Origin: Candidatus Aegiribacteria sp.
GTDB taxonomy: Bacteria > Fermentibacterota > Fermentibacteria > Fermentibacterales > JCC-6
DNA length: 58,263 bases
NCBI GenBank assembly: GCA_021108005.1
Contig: JAIORS010000063.1
Location: 1 to 58,263, forward strand
Direction of reading: 5' to 3'
Positions 7,695 through 16,665 of the stretch are shown here, in pieces; position 1 is the stretch's first letter, and the number at the start of each line of letters is the position of its first letter. The position numbers and the translations under genes are program-made. Under the pieces are notes generated by a model. The model was given only the letters and a program-made list of their open reading frames with translations. It did no database searches and was not told the DNA's origin.

Positions 7695-9830
7695 CTATTC
7701 GATCCCTATCATGGAAAGGGATATACGCTTTCTTTTAATGTCCACATCCATGACCTTTACTCTGAGTTTTTGACCTGCCGAAACTACATCTGCCGGATTT
7801 TTAATATATCTGTCAGCCATCTGGCTGATATGGACAAGTCCATCCTGATGAACCCCTATATCTACAAAAGCGCCGAAATTCGTAACATTCGTTACTATTC
7901 CGGGCAGTATCATTCCCTCATCAAGATCCTTAATATCATGGACATCAGCAAAACTGAACATCTGGAAGGATTTTCTGGGATCCCTTCCTGGTTTTTCCAG
8001 CTCATCCATGATATCACGCAGCGTGGGAAGCCCGATTTTTCCACTGATAAACTCTTTGAGATCAATTGATTTCCGGATCTCCTCTGACTTCATCAGTTCT
8101 GTAACACTCGAACCCTTCGATCTGGCCATCCGTTCAACCAGTGCATAACTTTCCGGATGAACACCGCTTCCATCCAATGGGTTCTGCCCTTTTCTGATCC
8201 TTAAAAAACCCGCGGACTGCTCAAAGGCAACAGATCCGAGACCTGTAACCTGCAGAAGCTGTTGACGGCTGGAAAATGCTCCGTTCTTCTCTCTCCATTC
8301 GAGAATATTTCCAGATACTTTCGCGGAAAGACCGGATACATACGATAGAAGTCGAGCACTTGCTGTATTGATATCAACGCCAACTCTGTTGACACAGCTC
8401 ATCACTGTATCATCAAGAGCCTTGTGCAGTTTTTTACTGTCCACATCATGTTGATACTGGCCTACTCCTATGGACTTAGGGTCTATCTTGACCAGTTCCG
8501 CCAGGGGATCCTGAAGCCTTCTTCCTATCGAGATCGCTCCGCGTACAGTGATATCAAAATCGGGAAATTCCTCCCTGGCAATTTCGGAAGCCGAGTAGAT
8601 TGATGCTCCGCTCTCGTTCACCGATACAGCTTTTACATCCTGCGGAAGCCCCACTTCGCCCAGGAATTTTTCGGTTTCCCGGCCGGCAGTACCATTACCA
8701 ACAGCGATGTACTTCGGTCCGAATCTCTCTATCAACCCGTTAACGGTTTTAGCGGATTCCACTTTTTTCGCTTCAGACATAAAGGGAAATATCGCTGTAT
8801 TATGTTGAACCAATCCCTGTGAATCGAGACAGACAAGCTTGCAGCCGGTCCGGAAACCAGGATCTATTGCCAGCACTTCTTTCGAACCCAGCGGTGGAGC
8901 AAGCAGAAGTTCTCTCAGATTTGATGCGAATACTACTATTGCCTCATCATCCGCCGCCTCCCTGCTTCTGCAGCGGGTCTCCGTCTCCATAGACGGAGCG
9001 AGAAGTCTCTGGAAACCATCCTTTGCGGCCTCAGCGATTATTCTTTCTTCAGGAGTATCGGGGTTCATGCATTTTCCTGACAGAATAATGTCCATTGCTC
9101 TATCAATCGACACTGTTATCCTGAGAGATAGAACTTTTTTCTCCTCTCCCCTTCGCATCGCAAGAACTCTGTGTGATGGAGTTCTGCATACAGGTTCATC
9201 CCATTCAAAATAATCTCTGAATTTCGCCCCTTCCTCCTCCATTCCCGAATTCACCCTGCATTTGTAGTTGCCTGTATTCCAGTAAAGCCTTCGCATAGGG
9301 TTTCTGATTTCAGCGTCATGTGACAGCACTTCCGCAATGATATCCCGTGCTCCTGCAAGTGCATCTTCCAGTGTTTCAACGCCTTTTTTCGGATCCAGAT
9401 ATTCGAGCGCATACAAAGATGGATCATCACCCTTCTGAAGCAGTATCCGCAGCGCAAGAGGCTCGAGCCCCTTCTCCTTTGCCTTTGTGGCTCTGGTTCT
9501 TCTTTTAGGACGGAACGGCAGATAGATATCTTCAAGAGAAACCACAGTATCCGCATTGATGATCCTGTCCTTCAAATCGTCTGTAAGAAGTTCTCTTTCA
9601 TCAAGTGACCGCAGTATGGATTCCCTTCTACCATCAAGTTTTTTCAGCTGTTCCAGTCTGTCACGAACGGTTATGACGGAAACTTCATCCATGCTTCCGG
9701 TAGCTTCCTTTCGATACCTTGCAATAAAAGGTACGGTAGCTCCCTCCGCAAGTAGAGACGCGACAGCGGCAACGTATTTTGTGCTTAATCTTGTTTCAAG
9801 GGATATCTTTTTATAATGATAGTTTTGCAT
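7695..9830 (-). CDS. tex: Tex-type S1 RNA-binding transcription accessory protein
   Basis: A 711-residue Tex protein (usual length 700-780). The N-terminal helical domain opens with ATVPFIARYRKEATGSMDE. A YqgF-like RNase H fold lies in the middle (VLAIDPGFRTGCKLVCLD, about residue 320). Two helix-hairpin-helix units follow, and an S1 domain closes the protein (GIVTNVTNFGAFVDIGVHQDG). Tex binds nucleic acid and affects transcription and RNA turnover; its exact role varies among bacteria. The ATG start has AAAGAGAAAG upstream. It is transcribed away from the PC4-type gene region, with about 200 bases between them holding no gene that I can see. Confidence 0.95.
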   Translation of the reverse strand: MQNYHYKKISLETRLSTKYVAAVASLLAEGATVPFIARYRKEATGSMDEVSVITVRDRLEQLKKLDGRRESILRSLDERELLTDDLKDRIINADTVVSLEDIYLPFRPKRRTRATKAKEKGLEPLALRILLQKGDDPSLYALEYLDPKKGVETLEDALAGARDIIAEVLSHDAEIRNPMRRLYWNTGNYKCRVNSGMEEEGAKFRDYFEWDEPVCRTPSHRVLAMRRGEEKKVLSLRITVSIDRAMDIILSGKCMNPDTPEERIIAEAAKDGFQRLLAPSMETETRCRSREAADDEAIVVFASNLRELLLAPPLGSKEVLAIDPGFRTGCKLVCLDSQGLVQHNTAIFPFMSEAKKVESAKTVNGLIERFGPKYIAVGNGTAGRETEKFLGEVGLPQDVKAVSVNESGASIYSASEIAREEFPDFDITVRGAISIGRRLQDPLAELVKIDPKSIGVGQYQHDVDSKKLHKALDDTVMSCVNRVGVDINTASARLLSYVSGLSAKVSGNILEWREKNGAFSSRQQLLQVTGLGSVAFEQSAGFLRIRKGQNPLDGSGVHPESYALVERMARSKGSSVTELMKSEEIRKSIDLKEFISGKIGLPTLRDIMDELEKPGRDPRKSFQMFSFADVHDIKDLDEGMILPGIVTNVTNFGAFVDIGVHQDGLVHISQMADRYIKNPADVVSAGQKLRVKVMDVDIKRKRISLSMIGIE

Positions 9831-10036
9831 TTCTTTCTCTTTCAGAACTGTCTGAAGGACTGGAAGATAAGCAAGGATTACTGATGGAGATGGTTCAATT
9901 TATCCAGGTTGAATGACCTATACCCTTTTCTTGATGGATCGGACGGTATTGAATACCTGTATGAATGATTATTTCACTGATACATGAAGAACATCTCCTG
10001 GATCAGGGTTATTTTCAGCCCGGTTTGATGAAAATT

Positions 10037-10264
10037 CTACTCCAGGATCTCAAGAGCCTCATTAATCGCGTCACGAACCTTCACCATTACATCGGGAGTC
10101 AATGTAAGCCCCTTGCGAGTAGGCTTCCAATCACCCTTATCGTCCATATAGTATATTCTGGCGCCTATGTACTGGCTCCCTTTGAATTCGGAAAGCTCAA
10201 CTCTAATCAGATCCTGTCCTTTTTCTATATCCTTTACTGTCTTCTCCACTGTTTCTCCATTCAT
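10037..10264 (-). CDS. PC4/p15-family transcriptional coactivator-like protein
   Basis: A 75-residue protein made almost wholly of the PC4 C-terminal single-stranded DNA-binding fold: LIRVELSEFKGSQYIGARIYY, then DWKPTRKGLTL and a final helix (VMVKVRDAINEALEIL). Eukaryotic PC4 binds ssDNA as a dimer. Bacterial relatives (YdbC-like) also bind ssDNA, but their roles are poorly known. It lies downstream of nrdJ on the same strand, 160 bases away, with no obvious strong terminator between. The fold call is good; function is inferred. Confidence 0.85.
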   Translation of the reverse strand: MNGETVEKTVKDIEKGQDLIRVELSEFKGSQYIGARIYYMDDKGDWKPTRKGLTLTPDVMVKVRDAINEALEILE

Positions 10265-10424
10265 TGTTTTTTAACCGCTCATTTTAGTTGAACCGGAAGT
10301 CTAATGAAAAATGGCGGTGAAATGCAAGCCCGGTTCCAATCCGCCTGCAATTAGCCGTAGAACAATCTGTTTAATTTCAGGATTAATTATTGATCTGATT
10401 AGTATCTGACATGGATGAACTTTA

Positions 10425-12845
10425 TCAGCCACATTCGGAATAGCCGCAATTGAGGGAACAGGAAACACATCCTGATTCGTACTTGAGAGGTCCTCCGCAC
10501 ATTGGACAGGCTCCAGCAAGGTTCTCCACGACTTCTTCATCGTTCGATTCAGCAGCATTCGTTTCAGTATCGTTACTCTGTTTCGCCTGTACCGGTTCGA
10601 TGGATTGTATTGTGGCGGTACTGTTCATGATTAAAGTATCCACATTCTCGTTGCCGTACCATTCAATGGTCTGGCCAATGGCATCAGCGCAGGATAGGAT
10701 TCTGTTACCACCCTGCCAGACTATTCTATGGCAGCTGATACCCTTGAGTTCTTTCACTATTGCCTCGGGTTTGACATTGGATCTTAGAGCCAGAGAAATG
10801 AGCCTGCTTATAGCTTCCGACTGGCTGGCTGCGCAACCGCCGGCTTTCCCCATCTGTGAAAACAGTTCAACAGGACCATTTTCGTCTCTGTTTATTGTCA
10901 CATACAGCTTTCCGCACCCTGTTCTGATTCTTCTTGTTATCCCTGAAGTAACATCTCCCCTGTCCCGTGGGCTTATTGGCATTAATGGTAGCGTAACTTC
11001 ATCGGCCTTCTCGGACTCCCTTGATTTTGCAAGGTTAAGAACCTGCTTGTCCCTGCTTTTATCCCGATAAACCGTAACACCTTTGCAACCAATCCTGCGG
11101 GAAAGCTTGAAAATTTCAGCGACACTCTTCCTTGAAGCGTTCTCGGGAAGATTCACCGTTTTTGAAACTGCGTTATCGGTGTATTTCTGGAAAGCAGCCT
11201 GCATCCTTACGTGGTAAGCGGGAGATATATCATGAGAAGTGACAAATATTCTCTGAATATCCCCTGGAATCTCGGGTATTCCCTGGCAAGTGCCTTTTTC
11301 AGCAATTATCGTAAAAACTTCTTCAGAGAAGAAATTTCTTTCACTCGCAATTCTCGCGAATTCTGGAACTACTTCATGCAGTTCATCATCTTTGTCCAAC
11401 AGGTTCTTTCTTGTAAAAGCAAGAGCAAATACAGGTTCAATTCCACCTGAACATCCGGCAAGGATGCTGATTGAACCGGTTGGCGCAATTGTGGTTACTG
11501 TCGCGTTACGTATCATAGGCATATGCTTGCTGTCGTAAACGCTTCCTTTGAAATTCGGAAATGCTCCACGTTCCGCGGCCAGATCTGTGCTTGCTTTTTT
11601 TCCCTTCTCAGCAATGAAACTCATAAGTTCTTCTGCGAACAGCAATGCTTCCTCGGAGTCATAAGGTATTCCCAGCCTGAAGAGAAGATCTGCAAAACCC
11701 ATAACACCAAGACCTATTTTTCGATTCCCGGCTACCATCTCAGCTATCTCATCAAGAGGATAACGATTTATCTCAATTACATCGTCCAGAAACCTTACAG
11801 CAGTTTTCACAGTTGTTTCAAGCTTAGCCCAGTTCATTTTAAACATTCCGGTTTCGCTTTTTTCCACCATAACTGAAACATTTACAGAACCAAGGTTGCA
11901 CGCTTCATATGGAAGCAGTGGCTGCTCTCCACATGGATTTGTAGCTTCAATATCAGCGATATGCGGTGTAGGGTTAGCGTCATTCATGCGGTCAATGAAA
12001 ACCAGTCCCGGCTCCCCTGAATTCCAGGCTGAATCAATAATTGAGTCGAATATTTCATTTGCGTCCTTTGAACCAACTACTTTGCCGTTCCGGGGGTTCA
12101 CAATATTGTACTTGGTTCCCCTTTCAACTGCATCCATGAATTCATCGGTAGCTGCGACTGAAAGATTGAAATTGTTAAGCTTTTCCATATTGCGCTTAAC
12201 GTTTATGAATTCACAAATGTCGGGATGGTCCACCCTGAGAACGGCCATGTTTGCTCCCCGGCGAACCCCTCCCTGCTTGACGGTTTCGGTTGCCTGATCA
12301 AAAACATTCATGAAAGATATAGGACCGCTGGAAATACCTTTCGTTGACATTACAGTATCATTTACAGGGCGTATCTTGGAGAATGAGAACCCTGTTCCCC
12401 CCCCACTCTTATGTATCAGCGCCGTATTCTTTACAGCGGAGAATATGCTTTCCATACTGTCTTCAATGGGAAGAACGAAGCACGCTGAAAGCTGCCCGAG
12501 TTCTCGTCCGGCATTCATTAGTGTGGGAGAATTGGGAAGGAATTCCTTTTTAGCCATCATATTGTAGAATGTGATCGTCATCTGTTCTACATCGTTCTCG
12601 TATTTTTCCTCAGCAGACGCAACGGCTTCAGCAACACGCAGAAACATATCCCCCGGCTTCTCAATGATCTCACCGGATTCGTTTCTTTTCAGATACCGTT
12701 TCTTCAAAACAGTTTGTGCGTTCTTGCTGAATTCAGGCGTAATCAATCCAATGAAATCAGATGAGTTCTTTCCTTCATCAACAAGCTTTTCACTGCTACT
12801 GTCTGTTTTCGAGAATAGATCGTTCTGCAGATGAAGTTCAGCCAA
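10425..12845 (-). CDS. nrdJ: Adenosylcobalamin-dependent (class II) ribonucleotide reductase
   Basis: This 806-residue NrdJ reduces ribonucleotides using a radical generated from B12, with no oxygen need. Landmarks: LPNSPTLMNAGRELGQLSACFVL (split here as LPNSPTLMNAG, then QLSACFVL) with the first redox Cys, the loop NPCGEQPLLPYEACNLGS near residue 300 with the active-site Cys, PTGSISILAGCSGGIEP, and a C-terminal zinc-ribbon/redox tail (CPMCGG, then CVSC and CGYSEC). The start is TTG with a very good GGAGGG five bases upstream. I saw no B12-box riboswitch in the 296-base leader. The family and reaction are certain. Confidence 0.95.
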   Translation of the reverse strand: MAELHLQNDLFSKTDSSSEKLVDEGKNSSDFIGLITPEFSKNAQTVLKKRYLKRNESGEIIEKPGDMFLRVAEAVASAEEKYENDVEQMTITFYNMMAKKEFLPNSPTLMNAGRELGQLSACFVLPIEDSMESIFSAVKNTALIHKSGGGTGFSFSKIRPVNDTVMSTKGISSGPISFMNVFDQATETVKQGGVRRGANMAVLRVDHPDICEFINVKRNMEKLNNFNLSVAATDEFMDAVERGTKYNIVNPRNGKVVGSKDANEIFDSIIDSAWNSGEPGLVFIDRMNDANPTPHIADIEATNPCGEQPLLPYEACNLGSVNVSVMVEKSETGMFKMNWAKLETTVKTAVRFLDDVIEINRYPLDEIAEMVAGNRKIGLGVMGFADLLFRLGIPYDSEEALLFAEELMSFIAEKGKKASTDLAAERGAFPNFKGSVYDSKHMPMIRNATVTTIAPTGSISILAGCSGGIEPVFALAFTRKNLLDKDDELHEVVPEFARIASERNFFSEEVFTIIAEKGTCQGIPEIPGDIQRIFVTSHDISPAYHVRMQAAFQKYTDNAVSKTVNLPENASRKSVAEIFKLSRRIGCKGVTVYRDKSRDKQVLNLAKSRESEKADEVTLPLMPISPRDRGDVTSGITRRIRTGCGKLYVTINRDENGPVELFSQMGKAGGCAASQSEAISRLISLALRSNVKPEAIVKELKGISCHRIVWQGGNRILSCADAIGQTIEWYGNENVDTLIMNSTATIQSIEPVQAKQSNDTETNAAESNDEEVVENLAGACPMCGGPLKYESGCVSCSLNCGYSECG

Positions 12846-13099
12846 CTACACCCTCCTGCCCCATTTGTAAGGGGTAATCATCAGCAGAAATAATAACCAC
12901 TATTAGTTAATCTGCATATGTAAATTTTATCACTACTTTCAAACCTATAATTGGTTTCAACTTTTAAACTAACTCAGATCCCGGTCACAAGTCAAAACGC
13001 CATCGATAGAGGTAGACTATCAATATTTTGTACCTTTGGCAAGGGGGCACTACTACAGGTTGTGTTGAACGCTAACGTATTGGCATATGGACGATTCGT

Positions 13100-13130
13100 T
13101 TGCTTGTTTATAAGCAACGAATATTCTATA
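13100..13130 (+). promoter_or_regulatory. Candidate promoter/operator of the sigma factor operon
   Basis: TTGCTT at 13100-13105 is followed 16 bases later by TATTCT (13122-13127). The same TTGCTT forms a perfect inverted repeat with AAGCAA at 13112-13117. This could be a promoter overlapped by a small operator for the long plus-strand operon that starts at 13142. It is a visual match only; the sigma factor could also use its own, different, promoter. Confidence 0.25.
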
Positions 13131-13141
13131 TTGTGAGCAGT

Positions 13142-13699
13142 ATGAAAAGCAAACGAAGAAAGAGTTTTGAAAAGGAAGTGCTCAGTCACCTGGACAGGCT
13201 CTATGGATATGCAATGCATCTTTGCAAGAATAGTGAAGACGCGTCCGACCTTATCCAGGATACTTATCTGAACGCACTCAAATCCGAGAAGCAGTATTCC
13301 CTTGGAACAAATGCGGGGGCATGGTTGTTCACAATAATGCGTAATACATTTTTGAATGAAATTAGAAGAAATGAAAGAAAGCCAATAGGTATGGCTGGAG
13401 AATGGATAGAACAGATGGTCAGGGAAGATGTATCGGAGCTGCACAAGCACGGTCCCGACCCGAGTGTAAAGTGTCTTGATAATTTACTGAAGGAAGATAT
13501 AACAAGAGCTATCGCTAATCTTCCTGAGGAGTTCAAGGATTCCATAGTACTCTGCGATGTTCAGGGATTTTCATACACAGATATTGCATCTATTCTTGAT
13601 ATACCGATAGGTACGGTAAGATCCAGGATACACAGAGGCAGACTAATACTGCGCCATTTGCTTTCTGACTGGAAGAATGTGGCAATGGGGGAGAGTTGA
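13142..13699 (+). CDS. ECF-type RNA polymerase sigma factor
   Basis: A 185-residue sigma-70 family protein with only regions 2 and 4. Region 2 includes DASDLIQDTYLNAL and the DNA-melting stretch AWLFTIMRNTFLNEIRR. Region 4 has the helix-turn-helix YTDIASILDIPIGTVRSRIHRGR. ECF sigma factors direct transcription in response to envelope or stress signals and are held by an anti-sigma factor. The neighbour one base downstream is such a factor. I used the ATG at 13142; a GTG at 13133 is possible. The long envelope-glycolipid operon follows directly. Confidence 0.93.
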   Translation: MKSKRRKSFEKEVLSHLDRLYGYAMHLCKNSEDASDLIQDTYLNALKSEKQYSLGTNAGAWLFTIMRNTFLNEIRRNERKPIGMAGEWIEQMVREDVSELHKHGPDPSVKCLDNLLKEDITRAIANLPEEFKDSIVLCDVQGFSYTDIASILDIPIGTVRSRIHRGRLILRHLLSDWKNVAMGES

Positions 13700-13700
13700 T

Positions 13701-13922
13701 ATGACATGTGAAGATGCTCATTTACACATGCACGATTACATTTCTGGTGAGCTGGCTCCCGAGCATCGAGAAAACCTTATGGACCATATTGATGGATGTC
13801 CGGACTGCAGGGAATTCTTCAGACAGACCGAACACATTCAGCAAACCATGAGAGATTACATGCAATACAAGGCTCCCTTCGAGCTGCAGAACACTATCAG
13901 CAGTTTACTGACAAATGCATGA
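13701..13922 (+). CDS. Zinc-finger (ZAS) anti-sigma factor, short soluble form
   Basis: This 73-residue protein carries the zinc anti-sigma signature H-x3-C-x2-C (HIDGCPDC), with an upstream CEDAHLHMHDYISGEL segment of the same fold. Such proteins bind their cognate ECF sigma factor. It has no transmembrane helix, unlike many membrane-anchored anti-sigma factors; the next gene supplies a membrane helix and may act with it (inference). The start ATG at 13701 has GGGGGAGAG six bases upstream, beginning inside the sigma gene's end. Confidence 0.85.
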   Translation: MTCEDAHLHMHDYISGELAPEHRENLMDHIDGCPDCREFFRQTEHIQQTMRDYMQYKAPFELQNTISSLLTNA

Positions 13923-14376
13923 TTTGTCGGAATCGACAGTTGCCAGAATCTCAGCTGCGGTTATCGGATTCCTGCTTCTCGCGTTGATGCCGGTACTGTT
14001 CAGGAAACCTTCTACTACTATTTCAGATATAGGAGAAATCGCCATCCGTGCATCTATGATTTCCCTATTCGATTCCGTCTGGTCTGGCAACTGGTGGATA
14101 ATCGAGGGGATTGAACCTCCTCTCCCCGGTGAAGTAGCCTTCGGAATACATGATTATTACCCTTACAAACTTATTACCGCGAGAGATGCGAGAACCGGTG
14201 ATGTTCTTGTCAGAATTGTTTCTCCGTTAAATCTCCCGCCGAACCCGCATTTTGTAACCCACAAGGATTTTCATATCACCGCTGTTGTACAGGATACAGA
14301 TGCTTTGGTCATTATACGGGGCCAGGACTCCGAATCCTGGCCGGTCCGGCTGTTCTCAATTATTACTAGTGGCTGA
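13915..14376 (+). CDS. Membrane-anchored hypothetical protein in sigma operon
   Basis: A 153-residue protein with one hydrophobic helix near the N-terminus (about 10-29, ISAAVIGFLLLALMPVLF) followed by a beta-rich extracytoplasmic part. No family is recognised. It overlaps the end of the anti-sigma gene by eight bases, so translation is probably coupled. It could be the split-off membrane/sensor half of the anti-sigma factor: together the two would make a ZAS domain, a membrane helix and an outer sensor domain. That is inference from order and topology. Confidence 0.6.
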   Translation: MHDLSESTVARISAAVIGFLLLALMPVLFRKPSTTISDIGEIAIRASMISLFDSVWSGNWWIIEGIEPPLPGEVAFGIHDYYPYKLITARDARTGDVLVRIVSPLNLPPNPHFVTHKDFHITAVVQDTDALVIIRGQDSESWPVRLFSIITSG

Positions 14377-14438
14377 TTCGGACAGTATTTATTAATATCC
14401 TGTTGAAATTGAATTTTTATGAATGGAAAGACACGAAT

Positions 14439-14939
14439 ATGAGAAGTACAATTGTGTTGTTCGTGATTTCTCTTGTTCTTATCTACGGCTGCGGTGAAAG
14501 AACAGAAGAAGTAGAATCCGCCGATAATGATTCATCGTACACCAGCCAACTTTCGGTGCGGCTGCCCGGTGTTCTTATTGCTCCCACTGGAGATACGGTA
14601 GACATTCTCCTCGAAACTGATGTCATTCTTTACTATTGGCTCCCGCTTGATAAACACGATGATATGCAGGCCGACCTTCTTTTCCTGGCTTCGCTTGATA
14701 CAACCTGTCTGGCTCTGCCTGTCCAGCCGGATCACAATTCGAGAAATCATGCTCAGCGCGTTATCAATAACATGGAAATATCTTTGCCCGTATATCTCGC
14801 GGATTCCACTGTCATGAAGAAGATGGATACCAATATACTGCCAACCTGCCTGATACTGACTACCGGGGGCGAAGAGATCACTGGAAACGGTTTCGGATCT
14901 CCTTCAAGGCTTCTCTCTTCCATCCACTGTGGGGAATAA
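14439..14939 (+). CDS. Hypothetical lipoprotein
   Basis: A 166-residue protein with a clear lipoprotein signal: MRSTIVLFVISLVLIYGC, where the Cys after LIYG would be lipidated. The mature part starts with an acidic linker (ERTEEVES), then a domain that resembles the thioredoxin/AhpC-type sequence style (VILYYWLPLDKHDD, LPTCLILTTGGEE) but lacks a CxxC. The start ATG at 14439 is chosen because the signal peptide begins there. Its stop overlaps the lpxH start by one base. Function is unknown. Confidence 0.65.
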   Translation: MRSTIVLFVISLVLIYGCGERTEEVESADNDSSYTSQLSVRLPGVLIAPTGDTVDILLETDVILYYWLPLDKHDDMQADLLFLASLDTTCLALPVQPDHNSRNHAQRVINNMEISLPVYLADSTVMKKMDTNILPTCLILTTGGEEITGNGFGSPSRLLSSIHCGE

Positions 14940-15706
14940 TGGACAGATACTTTCTTAGCGATGTTCATCTTTTCCCGGAGAGGGAATCCCATCCCGGCCG
15001 GGACAAATTCATTTCCTTTCTTAATTATCTCCATGATTCCCACGATTCCGGAGAATTCTGGATACTGGGCGACCTCTTCGATTTCTGGTTTGAATACCAA
15101 AGTGTCGTTCCATCCGGATATGAAAGAAGCCTTTCTGCATTAAGAAGCCTTTCCGATAAAGGATGGAAAGTTCATTTTCTTCCAGGCAATCATGATTTCT
15201 GGGTAGGAAAGCATTTTGAGGAAGCGACCGGAGCAACGATACACCTCGAAGATTATCTGACATTGGAAATGAATGGAAAGCGGGTGCTCCTGGCCCATGG
15301 TGACGGGCTGGGATCCGGCGATGTCGGTTACAGACTTTTAAAGCCGGTTTTGAGGTCTGGTACAAGCAAATTCCTCTTCAGACTTCTTCATCCTGACGTT
15401 GGCACTTTCCTCGCTAGACGTTTCTCAGATACCAGTAAGCGGATACTCAGGCGTGACCTTGACAGCATCCCCTCAGGACTGCAGAACTGGATTAATGACA
15501 AATTCGATGAGGGTATTGATATCATCATTATGGGTCATACACACCTGGACACTGTCAAAAGAAGTAAAACAGGTATATATGTTTCTCTTGGAGACTGGCT
15601 GACGAGATTCACCTACTGCCGTATGAATAATGGCACCGGGCAACCTGAACTGTTAACATATTCACATGGAATATCCAACAGTCAGAGGGAGAAGAGGGAA
15701 CAGTGA
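14939..15706 (+). CDS. lpxH: UDP-2,3-diacylglucosamine hydrolase-like phosphoesterase
   Basis: A 255-residue calcineurin-like metallophosphoesterase with every LpxH motif in order: SDVHL (residues 7-11), GDLFDFW (about 44-50), PGNHDFW (about 81-87), LAHGDG and MGHTHLD. LpxH cleaves UDP-2,3-diacylglucosamine to lipid X in lipid A synthesis on the inner face of the inner membrane. A UDP-sugar pyrophosphatase with another substrate remains possible given the glycosyltransferase neighbours. Its ATG overlaps the previous stop (TAATG), and the next gene starts on its own stop (GTGA). Confidence 0.85.
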   Translation: MDRYFLSDVHLFPERESHPGRDKFISFLNYLHDSHDSGEFWILGDLFDFWFEYQSVVPSGYERSLSALRSLSDKGWKVHFLPGNHDFWVGKHFEEATGATIHLEDYLTLEMNGKRVLLAHGDGLGSGDVGYRLLKPVLRSGTSKFLFRLLHPDVGTFLARRFSDTSKRILRRDLDSIPSGLQNWINDKFDEGIDIIIMGHTHLDTVKRSKTGIYVSLGDWLTRFTYCRMNNGTGQPELLTYSHGISNSQREKREQ

Positions 15707-16665
15707 CAGAGTTACCAGCAAAGGATAAGAACCCGGATATCTCAATTGTAATCGCGGCGTTCAACGAAGAGGAGAGCCTTCCGGAACTTGTGAAGGAAAT
15801 ATCCGAATGCATGCAGAACAGAATTCATGAAGTTATCATCATCGATGACGGCAGCACTGATAACACCTGGGAACGAATCTGCCAGCTGTCTTCGGATTTC
15901 CCGGTAACAGGATTAAGGTTCAGCAGTAACAGAGGAAAGGCTGCCGCCCTGGCTGCGGGATTCAATGAATCACGAGGTGAATTTGTAGCTACTCTTGATG
16001 CTGACCTTCAGGATGATCCACTTGAAATACCCGGAATAATTGATCTGATGATTAAAGAGGGCTTCGATCTTGTTAGTGGATGGAAAAAGGACCGTAAGGA
16101 TCCTCTCGGAAAAACAGTACCCTCAAAGTTCTTCAATTTAACCGTCAGGCTGGCTACAGGCGTAAAACTTCACGATTTCAACTGCGGATTAAAGGTTTAC
16201 AGAAGGAAAGTCATCGAAAACCTGGAACTCTACGGAGAAATGCACAGGTATACTCCCGTGCTGGCAGCTCAGCAAGGCTTTTCGATAGGTGAAAAGATTG
16301 TAAATCACAGACAACGTAAATATGGACAAACCAAGTACGGACTTGCCCGCTTTTTCAGGGGATATTCAGATCTTCTGACTGTACTTTTCTTACACAGGTA
16401 CTCTTACCGTCCCCTCCATTTCTTCGGGGGCATCGGAACAGTACTGGCTCTGATTGGACTTGGTATTTCAGCGTATCTTACAGTAGTCTGGTTCGGTGGT
16501 GAGTCAATAGGAAGAAGACCCCTTCTGCTTCTTGGTGTTCTCCTTCTTGTTGTAGGTTTTCAGTTCATTTCACTGGGCCTTCTTGGTGAAATGCTTCTGA
16601 AATTGTCCAGAAGGAAATCATTCGACATTCTGGAGAGAACCAAACCCAAATCGGAAGAAGAATGA
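15703..16665 (+). CDS. GT2 polyprenyl-phosphate glycosyltransferase (GtrB/CsbB/ArnC-like)
   Basis: A 320-residue enzyme with an N-terminal GT-A domain: IVIAAFNEEESLPELV, IIDDGSTDNTWE, ATLDADLQDDPLEIP (the DxD-type motif), and FNCGLKVYRRKV. Two membrane helices lie at the C-terminus (about 235-265 and 275-300), in the GtrB/CsbB layout. Such enzymes move a sugar from a nucleotide donor to undecaprenyl phosphate. The start is GTG with GAGGGA upstream, and the stop overlaps the next start (ATGA). Together with a flippase-like protein and YfhO in the same operon it fits a CsbB-YfhO type glycosylation route. Confidence 0.9.
   Translation: MTELPAKDKNPDISIVIAAFNEEESLPELVKEISECMQNRIHEVIIIDDGSTDNTWERICQLSSDFPVTGLRFSSNRGKAAALAAGFNESRGEFVATLDADLQDDPLEIPGIIDLMIKEGFDLVSGWKKDRKDPLGKTVPSKFFNLTVRLATGVKLHDFNCGLKVYRRKVIENLELYGEMHRYTPVLAAQQGFSIGEKIVNHRQRKYGQTKYGLARFFRGYSDLLTVLFLHRYSYRPLHFFGGIGTVLALIGLGISAYLTVVWFGGESIGRRPLLLLGVLLLVVGFQFISLGLLGEMLLKLSRRKSFDILERTKPKSEEE

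Noticed and set aside
10290-10345. Terminator after nrdJ
   Set aside because: GGCGG and CCGCC can pair with a T-rich tract after, but the stem is only five pairs with a loop of over 20 bases; too weak to list.
12846-13100. Cobalamin riboswitch ahead of nrdJ
   Set aside because: No B12-box (GCCACTG-type) or matching stems were seen in the leader on the minus strand; a weak promoter-like stretch is all that is visible.
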